Shown here piece after piece: positions 1-5,607 of a stretch of 6,313 bases of DNA. The DNA comes from an uncultured Oscillospiraceae bacterium. GTDB lineage: Bacteria > Bacillota > Clostridia > Oscillospirales > Oscillospiraceae. How positions within the stretch are numbered: the first letter of the stretch is position 1; each line of letters begins with the position of its first letter. Both the position numbers and the translations under genes were made by a program. The DNA is taken from contig CAAETL010000070.1 of assembly GCA_900758955.1 (NCBI GenBank), positions 1 to 6,313 of the forward strand, in the 5' to 3' direction. Below the pieces are notes generated by a model. It did not search any database and was not told where the DNA came from. It worked only from the letters and a program-made list of their open reading frames with translations.

Positions 1-759
1 ATGGATCCGGGACTGCTGTCCTGCGCCCACCCCCACAGCCTGTCCGTTTTTCACATAGCAGACGGAATTAGACTGGGTATATTTCAATGTGATGAGGGCG
101 ACAATCATGTCGATTTTCGCCTGCTGGGGCAGGTCCTGATTTTCTGTCACCAGATTATTGAAGAGACTTTCATCAATTTTAAAATTATTGTGTCCCTGCT
201 GGAAAGTGACCCCGAACACATCTTTGTACTCCTGCTCCGCAGGCGTATAGTTGGGGTCGATTTCCACGACATTGTAGCCGCCCTTTTTTTTGGTTTTCAA
301 AATCTCCAAAGCCTCATCGGTATACCCGGGAGCGATAACGCCGTCGGAGACCTCATATTTCAGATAACGGGCGGTCGCGGCGTCACATACGTCGGAAAGC
401 GCGGCCCAATCGCCGTAGGAGCAGAGCCGGTCGGCGCCTCTAGCCCGGATATAAGCGCAGGCAAGGGGAGAGAGTTCTGCATCCGGTTCCACAAAGTAAA
501 TCTTTCGGTCGGTCTCGCTGAGGGCGATGCCAACAGCGGCGCCGGCAGGGGAAACATGCTTAAACGAAGCGGCCGCAGGCAATCCGGTAGCTTCTTTCAG
601 CTCCTTCACCAACTGCCAGGAGTTTAGCGCGTCCATGAAGTTAATATACCCCGGTTTTCCGTTCCGCACCACAAGAGGCAGGTCTCCCCCCTCCCGCATA
701 AATATTCGGGAGGGCTTTTGGTTCGGGTTACAACCATATTTCAGTTCCAATTCGTTCAT
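1..759 (-). CDS. Stand-alone AICAR transformylase (phosphoribosylaminoimidazolecarboxamide formyltransferase), 3' end cut by window
   Basis: Catalyses formyl transfer from 10-formyl-tetrahydrofolate to AICAR to give FAICAR, the penultimate step of IMP synthesis, in the cytoplasm. The frame is open from the ATG at 759 to base 1 without a stop, giving 253 residues of a protein I expect to be near 390, so the C-terminus lies outside the window. It begins directly with the transformylase domain (LKYGCNPNQ at 6-14) and has no N-terminal IMP cyclohydrolase domain, unlike ordinary PurH. The catalytic Lys-His pair sits in [12 protein letters not shown] (K67, H68). SDGVIAPGY is at 138-146, KYTQSNSV at 226-233 (with the conserved Asn) and GAGQQSR at 245-251. 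A GAGGAGG ribosome site (773-767) starts inside the TGA of the upstream cyclohydrolase gene and lies 7 bases from the ATG, which fixes the start and suggests coupled translation. The missing cyclohydrolase activity is supplied by the neighbouring PurO-like gene. Confidence 0.95.
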   Translation of the reverse strand, partial: MNELELKYGCNPNQKPSRIFMREGGDLPLVVRNGKPGYINFMDALNSWQLVKELKEATGLPAAASFKHVSPAGAAVGIALSETDRKIYFVEPDAELSPLACAYIRARGADRLCSYGDWAALSDVCDAATARYLKYEVSDGVIAPGYTDEALEILKTKKKGGYNVVEIDPNYTPAEQEYKDVFGVTFQQGHNNFKIDESLFNNLVTENQDLPQQAKIDMIVALITLKYTQSNSVCYVKNGQAVGVGAGQQSRIH

Positions 760-771
760 GTCTCGTCCTCC

Positions 772-1482
772 TCACTGATTCTTATTGAATAGGCGGGTCT
801 CCGCCGCACCGTTTGATAAGTTGGTAAAGCGGACATACAGGGAAATTTTATTCTTTTCATTCAAATTCGCCCAGATGCCATTGGCAAATTCGTCCAAGTC
901 ATTGGCGATCGCCACCTGTTCGGGCTCCCCTTGGAAGGTGGGAATGGGGTTGCCGTCCTGTACGTAGGTATGGAGAAAATGGCCGATGCCGGGCAAGCCG
1001 GGATACTCAAAGGTCTGACGCGCGCAGGCGCTGCCTTCCGCGTCAGCGCTTTTCAAAATAGACAGTTTATAGCTGCCGTCTGGGGACAAGAGGCCCGAGA
1101 TCCGGGGCGTCCAGTTGGGGCCGTCCGGTTCAAACTCCCGGGTTCTTAACGCCTGCTCAAAGGGCAGACCTTTCTCTAAAAAATCCCGGATGGTATCGGT
1201 CTGATCGCCGTTTGTCACAATCAGTCCCCGGCCCAACTGGCGGACAGGATGATAGATAATCAGCGAAGGGTCCTCCAGCTTGGCAGGATCAAACGCCTCT
1301 GTGCGGATGCCGTCCTCGGTTTCTACGAAGATGCGGTTGCGGCTGTTCTCGCTGCGGCCCATGATGAAATAGGCCACAGCAGCGTGCTTCCCATCCTGGG
1401 TGATCCCGATGACGATCCCCCGTCCGGGATAGGTGTTTTCCGCCAGCAGCCGCTCCAGCTTGTGGGTTTCAAAACCATTCAT
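772..1482 (-). CDS. purO: PurO-type IMP cyclohydrolase
   Basis: Predicted to close the ring of FAICAR to IMP, the final step of de novo purine synthesis. The 236-residue product resembles the archaeal PurO/IMP cyclohydrolase-like family rather than the N-terminal domain of PurH. Visible family landmarks are TYPGRGIVIG (17-26), AYFIMGRSENSRNR (37-50), NGDQTDTI (91-98) and PNWTPRISG (122-130). There is no signal peptide or membrane segment. The ATG at 1482 is chosen over an in-frame upstream Met at 1548 because it has a GGAGG site (1495-1491) 8 bases away and forms an ATGA overlap with the purN stop; the upstream start would run 70 bases into purN. The adjacent downstream stand-alone AICAR transformylase makes the substrate, so the pair replaces bifunctional PurH. 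Function is inferred from family and context, and bacterial members are less studied than archaeal PurO. The symbol follows the archaeal name. Confidence 0.9.
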   Translation of the reverse strand: MNGFETHKLERLLAENTYPGRGIVIGITQDGKHAAVAYFIMGRSENSRNRIFVETEDGIRTEAFDPAKLEDPSLIIYHPVRQLGRGLIVTNGDQTDTIRDFLEKGLPFEQALRTREFEPDGPNWTPRISGLLSPDGSYKLSILKSADAEGSACARQTFEYPGLPGIGHFLHTYVQDGNPIPTFQGEPEQVAIANDLDEFANGIWANLNEKNKISLYVRFTNLSNGAAETRLFNKNQ

Positions 1483-2096
1483 GCTCCTGTCCTCCCCTGT
1501 TGAATCTCTTTGGATATCTGCTCCGCCGCTTGGGGGAGCAGCTGCCACTCCGCTTGTTCCATTACCCGACGCTGGAGGGTCTCCGGGGTGTCCCCCTCCT
1601 CCACATATACCGCCTTTTGCAGGACAATTTCTCCCCCATCAGGAATTTCATTGACAAAGTGGACGGTGGCGCCGGTCACTTTGACGCCATAGGCCAGGGC
1701 CGCTTCGTGCACCTTCAACCCATAATACCCCTTGCCGCAGAAAGCAGGGATGAGGGAGGGGTGCACGTTTAAAATGCGGCGGGGCCAAGCTGAGGTAAAT
1801 GTCTCACTGAGGATACGCATAAATCCCGCCAATACAATCAGTTCGACTCCTTTTTCCACCAACAGGGATTGCAGCTTTCCCTCAAACGCATCCTGATTGG
1901 GATACGTGGCCTTATCCAGCACTGCGGTGTCCACGCCGTGATTGCTTGCCCGCTCCAAAGCGTAAGCCTCGGGGTTATTGGAGATCACCAAAACGATTTC
2001 GCCGCTATGCAGCGCGCCGGTCGACTGGGCGTCAAAGAGGGCCTGTAGATTGGTCCCGCCCCCCGACACCAACACAGCGATTTTGGTTTTTACCAT
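1479..2096 (-). CDS. purN: Phosphoribosylglycinamide formyltransferase (GAR transformylase)
   Basis: Transfers the formyl group of 10-formyl-tetrahydrofolate to GAR, giving FGAR (third step of the pathway). The 205-residue length is typical. The N-terminal phosphate-binding loop SGGGTNLQ is at 11-18, LAGFMRIL at 89-96 and NVHPSLIPAF at 110-119. The catalytic triad residues known from E. coli PurN correspond to Asn110, His112 and Asp153 (in IPDGGEIV), with the conserved second His in TVHFV at 146. The ATG at 2096 lies inside the end of purM (7-base overlap ATGGTAA). Only a weak GAGG-type site precedes it at about 10 bases, so translation probably depends on ribosomes finishing purM. Its TGA overlaps the ATG of the next gene by 4 bases. 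It is one of two formyl-folate-consuming enzymes in this operon, which fits control by a ZTP riboswitch. Confidence 0.97.
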   Translation of the reverse strand: MVKTKIAVLVSGGGTNLQALFDAQSTGALHSGEIVLVISNNPEAYALERASNHGVDTAVLDKATYPNQDAFEGKLQSLLVEKGVELIVLAGFMRILSETFTSAWPRRILNVHPSLIPAFCGKGYYGLKVHEAALAYGVKVTGATVHFVNEIPDGGEIVLQKAVYVEEGDTPETLQRRVMEQAEWQLLPQAAEQISKEIQQGRTGA

Positions 2097-3130
2097 AAAA
2101 TAACGCCCTCGTCTCCCGCTACAATCTCGCCTAACAGGCAGGGCGTCTCCCCTGCCGCTCTCAGTAATTCCATGGCCTGACCGGCCTGGTCGGCGGAGAC
2201 TACCACGGTCATGCCAATTCCCATATTAAAGGTATTGAACATCTCCCGACGGGGAATGCCGCCAGTCTCCTCAATGAGACGGAAGATGGGTAAAATGGGT
2301 ACCCTGGCTTCCTCGATTTTCGCGGTCATCCCTTTGGGCAGGCTGCGGGGGATGTTTTCATAAAAACCGCCGCCGGTGATGTGCGAGACCGATTTGATCG
2401 TCACCTGCTCCATTAGGGCTAAAATGCTCTTCACATAAATGCGGGTGGGCGTCAGGAGCGTCTCACCCAAAGACTTCCCATCCAGTTTGGCAATGGGGGC
2501 TGTTAAATCGCAATGCTCCACGTCCAGCACCTTCCGCACCAGGGAGAAGCCATTGGAGTGTACGCCTGAGGAGGGCAGGCCCAGGATAACATCTCCCGGT
2601 TCCATAGCGCTCTTATCAAACACCTTGTTTTTATCCACCACACCCACAGAGAAACCCGCCAGATCGTATTCCTCCACTGGATAGAAGCCTGGCATCTCGG
2701 CGGTCTCCCCGCCGATGAGCGCACAGCCGGCCTGGACGCAACCCTCGGCAACACCGGAAACAATTCCCGCGATTTTTTCCGGAAAGTTTTTGCCACAGGC
2801 GATATAATCGAGGAAAAACAGGGGCTTGGCGCCACAGCAAATAATATCGTTGACGCACATTGCCACGCAGTCAATCCCCACTGTGTCATGCCGGTCCATC
2901 AGAAAAGCGAGCTTGAGCTTCGTACCCACGCCGTCGGTGCCGCTTACCAGCACAGGTTTTTCAATGCCAGTCAGGTCTAACTCAAACAGACCGCCAAACC
3001 CTCCGATGTCGGAGAGAGCGCCGGCAGTCATGGTCTTGGCAATGTGCGTTTTCATCAGTTCTACGGCTTGATAGCCGGCGGTAATATCCACCCCGGCGGC
3101 GGCGTAGCTGTCAGATTTCGATTGATTCAC
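2090..3130 (-). CDS. purM: Phosphoribosylformylglycinamidine cyclo-ligase (AIR synthetase)
   Basis: ATP-dependent ring closure of FGAM to AIR, the fifth pathway step. At 346 residues it is full length for PurM. The N-terminal YAAAGVD (9-15), ATP-site GTDGVGTKLK (64-73), VNDIICCGAKPLFFLDY (93-109), GGETAEMPG (140-148), GLPSSGVHSNGFSLVR (184-199), HITGGG (250-255) and FNMGIGM (301-307) are all in the expected order. The start codon is GTG at 3130. An AAAGGAG site at 3145-3139, overlapping the purF stop, lies 8 bases upstream and supports it, and the next in-frame Met (residue 26) would remove the conserved YAAAGVD segment. Only 5 bases separate it from purF, and its last codons overlap the start of purN. 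Its product AIR is the substrate for the carboxylation system that includes PurE. No anomaly is seen in the catalytic motifs. Confidence 0.97.
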   Translation of the reverse strand: MNQSKSDSYAAAGVDITAGYQAVELMKTHIAKTMTAGALSDIGGFGGLFELDLTGIEKPVLVSGTDGVGTKLKLAFLMDRHDTVGIDCVAMCVNDIICCGAKPLFFLDYIACGKNFPEKIAGIVSGVAEGCVQAGCALIGGETAEMPGFYPVEEYDLAGFSVGVVDKNKVFDKSAMEPGDVILGLPSSGVHSNGFSLVRKVLDVEHCDLTAPIAKLDGKSLGETLLTPTRIYVKSILALMEQVTIKSVSHITGGGFYENIPRSLPKGMTAKIEEARVPILPIFRLIEETGGIPRREMFNTFNMGIGMTVVVSADQAGQAMELLRAAGETPCLLGEIVAGDEGVILW

Positions 3131-3135
3131 AGGGG

Positions 3136-4557
3136 TTACTCCTTTCCAGTCCAGCAGTAGGTGCAGATTTTGCAGGGATCCATCCCAATGGATTCAATGA
3201 GGCCGTCCAATGACTGAAATTCCAGAGACGTGAAGTGAAGCTTTTCACAGATCACCTGCCGCAGCTTTTTGCCTCTCTCGGTGGAAGAATCGCTGTACTC
3301 CTCCAGATAATTGCTTCCCTCATCCCCTTCCAGCTCGTGAATGGTGCGGCGGGCAAGCAGCTCCATGGGAGAGCGGCTGGTGGAAAAATTTAAGAATTTG
3401 CAGCCATACATAATCGGTGGGCAAGCGGAACGGATATGGACCTCCTTGGCGCCGTTTGCGTACAAGAATTCCACTGTTTCCCGCAGTTGGGTCCCCCGGA
3501 CGATGCTGTCGTCTACAAAAAGAAGCTTTTTGCCTTCAATGAGCTCGTGAACGGGAATCTGCTTCATCTTAGCCACTTTGTTCCGTTCTTTCTGGTTCGA
3601 CGGCATAAAGCTCCGCGGCCATGTTGGGGTGTATTTAATAAAGGGACGGGCAAAGGGAATTCCGCTCTCATTGGCATAGCCGATGGCATGGGGGGTTCCG
3701 GAATCGGGCACGCCGCTCACATAATCAATATCCTGGGCCGTCCCGGTTTCCTTGTCGGTTTTGGCCAAAATCTCGCCGTTACGGTTGCGCATGACCTCCA
3801 CATTGATTCCCTCATAGTTGGAGTTCGGGTAGCCATAGTACGTCCACAAAAAGGCGCAGATCCGCATCTCGTCTCCCGGCGGGAGCAGAGACGTATACCC
3901 CTCTGGAGTCAGTTTGACTACCTCCCCTGGGCCCAACTCATAGACATCGTGATACCCCAGCTTTTGATATGCGAAGGATTCAAATGAGACGCAAAATCCA
4001 TCGGGATCTTGTCCCACGTGGACGGGAAGCCGACCCAGCTTATCCCGGGCCACGTAGATGCTGTCCTGGGTCATAATCAGCACAGAGACGGTGCCTTCCA
4101 CCACCTCCTGCGCATATCGAATTCCCGCTTCCAAGGTATCTTGCTGGCTGATGAGAGCAGCGACCAGTTCTGTGAAATTAACCCGTCCGCCGCTCATGGC
4201 GTCAAAATGTCCCCCCTTTTCTCCTAAGAGATCGTGGATTAACTGGTCGGCATTGTGCACCACGCCCACAATTGAGATGGCGTATACGCCATGGGCCGAG
4301 CGGACCAGTAGAGGCTGGGGGTCGGTGTCGCTGATGCAGCCGATGCAGATATCGCCGTCCATCTCCACCGTCACGCCCTCAAATTTGGTGCGGAAGGGCG
4401 AATTCTCAATATTATGAATGTCACGCTGAAAACTGTTTGTCTGGGAATAAGCGGCCATGCCGCCTCGTTTGGTACCTAAATGGGAATGGTAATCGGTGCC
4501 GAAGAACACATCCAGCACCACGTCCCTCTTGGAGACTGCGCCAAAAAATCCCCCCAT
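3136..4557 (-). CDS. purF: PurF-type amidophosphoribosyltransferase lacking the glutaminase nucleophile
   Basis: Homologue of glutamine PRPP amidotransferase, which makes phosphoribosylamine from PRPP. The 473 residues comprise an N-terminal Ntn-type glutaminase-like domain (about 1-230) and a phosphoribosyltransferase domain (about 230-473). The latter has VPDSG (283-287) and the PRPP motif LLFVDDSIVRGTQ (345-357). Cysteines matching the iron-sulfur ligands of B. subtilis PurF are present: ICAF (C234), PPIMYGC (C386) and a C-terminal CKICTYC (462-468) before TGK. Unusually the mature N-terminus is Met-Gly-Gly-Phe-Phe-Gly, so Gly replaces the nucleophilic Cys, and other glutaminase residues also differ (see findings). 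The ATG at 4557 is chosen because AGGAGG (4570-4565) lies 7 bases upstream; a Met at 4593 has no such site, and neither extension adds a Cys. It follows purE by 113 bases and precedes purM by 5. It may be ammonia-dependent or rely on a partner; the PRPP-binding role is well supported, glutamine use is not. Confidence 0.93.
   Translation of the reverse strand: MGGFFGAVSKRDVVLDVFFGTDYHSHLGTKRGGMAAYSQTNSFQRDIHNIENSPFRTKFEGVTVEMDGDICIGCISDTDPQPLLVRSAHGVYAISIVGVVHNADQLIHDLLGEKGGHFDAMSGGRVNFTELVAALISQQDTLEAGIRYAQEVVEGTVSVLIMTQDSIYVARDKLGRLPVHVGQDPDGFCVSFESFAYQKLGYHDVYELGPGEVVKLTPEGYTSLLPPGDEMRICAFLWTYYGYPNSNYEGINVEVMRNRNGEILAKTDKETGTAQDIDYVSGVPDSGTPHAIGYANESGIPFARPFIKYTPTWPRSFMPSNQKERNKVAKMKQIPVHELIEGKKLLFVDDSIVRGTQLRETVEFLYANGAKEVHIRSACPPIMYGCKFLNFSTSRSPMELLARRTIHELEGDEGSNYLEEYSDSSTERGKKLRQVICEKLHFTSLEFQSLDGLIESIGMDPCKICTYCWTGKE
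3139..3145 (-). promoter_or_regulatory. purM ribosome binding site (decides a GTG start)
   Basis: AAAGGAG on the minus strand, running up to the TAA stop of purF and 8 bases before the GTG at 3130. This good match and spacing is the main reason for accepting GTG as the purM start. Confidence 0.85.
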
Positions 4558-4564
4558 ATTTTTA

Positions 4565-4570
4565 CCTCCT
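4565..4570 (-). promoter_or_regulatory. purF ribosome binding site (decides the start)
   Basis: AGGAGG on the minus strand, 7 bases before the ATG at 4557. It places the first residues at MGGFFG rather than at the in-frame Met 12 codons upstream. This matters because the N-terminal residue is the catalytic one in ordinary PurF. Confidence 0.85.
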
Positions 4571-4576
4571 GTATCT

Positions 4577-4662
4577 CGGGTTCCCCGTTTCAAGCCGGGT
4601 CAACCGGCGCATCTGGCAACTCCCTATTTCTATGCAATGGCCGAATGGTTTTCCTATTCGGC
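4577..4662 (-). other. purE-purF intergenic hairpins, possible mRNA processing or stability element
   Basis: The 113 bases between purE and purF hold three inverted repeats. The strongest (4662-4640) pairs GCCGAAT with ATTCGGC, plus an inner GG/CC around an AAAA loop and one bulged A. Downstream are GCCGG-TTGAC-CCGGC (4608-4594) and CGGG-GAA-CCCG (4587-4577). None is followed by a U-run on the minus strand, so they are not intrinsic terminators of the operon. A role in separating purE and purF expression or in RNA decay is inference. Confidence 0.45.
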
Positions 4663-4670
4663 ATTTTTCG

Positions 4671-5162
4671 TTAGCTGTACTTTTTGACCAGCGCGGCATC
4701 CTTTTTCAGCACCTTGCAGCTTTCAGCAGCCCGCGCCTCGTCCAGCTTAACCGCCAGCGTCTCGTCGCTGATGGAGAGCATCTGGATCGCCAGGAGCGCT
4801 GCGTTGGCGGCGCCGTCAATGGCCACCGTGGCGACGGGAATCCCGCTTGGCATTTGCACGGTAGACAGCAGCGCGTCCATCCCGTCCAGAACCGAAGCCT
4901 TAATGGGGATGCCAATGACAGGAATGGTGGCGTTGGCGGCCAACGCGCCAGCCAAGTGGGCGGCCTTTCCTGCCGCGGCAATTATCACGCCAAAACCGGC
5001 GGCACGAGCGCCTTTGGCGAAGGCCCGGGCCTCCTCGGGCGTACGGTGCGCGGAATAGATATGCGCCTCGAACGGAACGCCGTACTCCTTCAATTTCTCC
5101 ATCGCTTTTTCCACCACGGGAAGATCGCTGTCGCTTCCCATTACAATCGCAACTTTTTTCAT
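4671..5162 (-). CDS. purE: N5-carboxyaminoimidazole ribonucleotide mutase / AIR carboxylase subunit
   Basis: Forms CAIR (4-carboxy-AIR) from N5-CAIR, or from AIR and CO2 in class II enzymes; cytoplasmic, normally an octamer. The 163-residue length is standard. Motifs are the N-terminal GSDSDLP (9-15), SAHRTP with the catalytic His39 (37-42), [13 protein letters not shown] (64-76) and [15 protein letters not shown] (102-116). The AAHL segment resembles the class I (mutase) type, but GKAAHLAG departs from the usual GGAAHLPG. No purK, which would make N5-CAIR, is present here, so I do not assign a class firmly. The ATG at 5162 is preceded by AAGGAGGAG (5179-5171) 8 bases away. It is the first gene after the ZTP riboswitch leader and so the first gene under its control. 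Purine feedback through a protein repressor is not evident. Confidence 0.97.
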   Translation of the reverse strand: MKKVAIVMGSDSDLPVVEKAMEKLKEYGVPFEAHIYSAHRTPEEARAFAKGARAAGFGVIIAAAGKAAHLAGALAANATIPVIGIPIKASVLDGMDALLSTVQMPSGIPVATVAIDGAANAALLAIQMLSISDETLAVKLDEARAAESCKVLKKDAALVKKYS

Positions 5163-5199
5163 CTAAAATTCTCCTCCTTTTTGTTCCACAAGGGCCCTG

Positions 5200-5249
5200 A
5201 AAACAGAAACGGACAGTCCTATTCCCCTGTGTCGGAAATCGAACTGCCC
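5200..5249 (-). terminator. Riboswitch expression-platform terminator in the purE leader
   Basis: On the minus strand GGGCAGTTC (5249-5241 region) pairs with GGACTGTCC (5219-5211) over nine positions, two of them G-U. After one mismatch, ATTTCC (5239-5234) pairs with GGGAAT (5226-5221) around a 7-base loop. The stem is followed by a U-rich tract (5209-5200, TTTCTGTTTT). Its 5' arm uses the same GGGC that closes P3 of the ZTP aptamer, so aptamer folding and termination should be mutually exclusive. That is an ON switch: ligand bound, transcription continues into purE. Pairing is seen directly; the switching direction follows what is known for this riboswitch class. The U-run is interrupted, so termination may be partial. 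Confidence 0.8.
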
Positions 5250-5316
5250 AGACGGTCGGCCTGCATACTGGGTCTTTTGCTCCCCTGTGGTCGCCCACTT
5301 CCGTCAGTCACAAAAG
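5246..5316 (-). promoter_or_regulatory. ZTP riboswitch (pfl motif) aptamer
   Basis: Senses ZTP/ZMP (AICAR), which build up when 10-formyl-folate is short. The minus strand carries the class signature: GTGACTGACGGAA (5311-5299), a P2 hairpin GTGG-GCGA-CCAC with a GNRA loop (5298-5287), then GGGGAGC (5285-5279), and after a 13-base linker CCGACCGTCTGGGCA (5259-5245). P1 pairs CTTTTG (5316-5311) with CAAAAG (5279-5274). P3 pairs GCC (5260-5258) with GGC (5248-5246). The pseudoknot pairs GACG (5305-5302) with CGTC (5254-5251). In the common form of the motif as I recall it these are GGCG and CGCC, so one pair has changed as a compensated G-C to A-U, which supports the fold. It lies 84 bases upstream of purE and directly before the terminator hairpin it should control. 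Confidence 0.94.
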
Positions 5317-5365
5317 GCCTTTGGATTGTGTCGGTTGCTGAACCCTTACTCATATTAATGACAAT

Positions 5366-5394
5366 ATCTTACCATGGGTGACTTCTTCCGTCAA
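5366..5394 (-). promoter_or_regulatory. Candidate sigma-A-type promoter of the pur operon
   Basis: On the minus strand TTGACG (5394-5389) and TAAGAT (5371-5366) are separated by exactly 17 bases, with a TGG immediately before the -10 box (extended -10). The -35 matches the consensus at 5 of 6 positions and the -10 at 4 of 6. Transcription would start near 5359, giving a leader of about 197 nt that includes the whole riboswitch. It lies downstream of the symporter terminator, as expected for an independent operon. No recognisable PurR operator is seen. Confidence 0.65.
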
Positions 5395-5549
5395 TCACCA
5401 GAATGCAAGGAATTTCTTCTTTTCTTTATTTTTGTCTGTCTATTTCTGCCCCGCTGTTTGGAGCGTCCAGATTTCCCAATTCCCACTAAAACCATGGGTA
5501 CCCGTTCTATTTGCCGATGCAGGCGGCGCATGAGCGCGGAGAAATCCAT
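5395..5549. other. Intergenic spacer between the symporter terminator and the pur promoter
   Basis: No gene is supported here. On the minus strand the part nearest the promoter (about 5440-5405) is purine-rich and A-rich, which could act as an UP-like element. A 52-codon minus-strand frame beginning in the terminator T-run has no ribosome site and no recognisable product. I see no known operator or RNA motif in this stretch. Confidence 0.6.
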
Positions 5550-5586
5550 AAAAAAGTCCCCCGGAGAACAATGCTCTCCAGGGGAC
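5550..5586 (-). terminator. Intrinsic terminator of the symporter gene
   Basis: On the minus strand GTCCCCTGGAGA (5586-5575) and TCTCCGGGGGAC (5567-5556) form a 12-pair stem with one wobble around a 7-base loop. Six T residues (5555-5550) follow. It begins 21 bases after the symporter stop codon and separates that gene from the purine operon. Confidence 0.95.
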
Positions 5587-5607
5587 GGTCCTAAACTTCC
5601 GATCCCG

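Noticed and set aside
1..627. Plus-strand open frame of 208 codons starting at base 1
   Set aside because: It is antisense to the AICAR transformylase, whose minus-strand frame is fully open over 1-759 with conserved motifs.
2503..2889. Minus-strand open frame of 128 codons inside purM in another phase
   Set aside because: The product is an Arg/Trp/Ser-rich out-of-phase reading of purM, with no motif or ribosome site.
3436..3987. Plus-strand open frame of 183 codons inside purF
   Set aside because: Antisense shadow of the conserved PurF phosphoribosyltransferase domain.
4640..4662. Hairpin read as an operon-internal terminator after purE
   Set aside because: On the minus strand it is followed by CATTGCATAG with no U-run, so intrinsic termination is unlikely.
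5163..5365. Guanine/PreQ1-type purine riboswitch in the purE leader
   Set aside because: The conserved core of the guanine aptamer is absent, while the ZTP motif is matched throughout.
4437..5381. Long plus-strand open frame of 314 codons across the purE region
   Set aside because: It lies antisense to purE, the riboswitch leader and the start of purF, shows no family motifs and has no ribosome site; it reads the complement of conserved genes.
5391..5549. Small minus-strand frame (about 52 codons) between the symporter terminator and the pur promoter, containing GIGKSG
   Set aside because: Its ATG lies directly after the terminator T-run with no ribosome site; the glycine-rich match is too short to be a P-loop and the rest is basic, low-information sequence.
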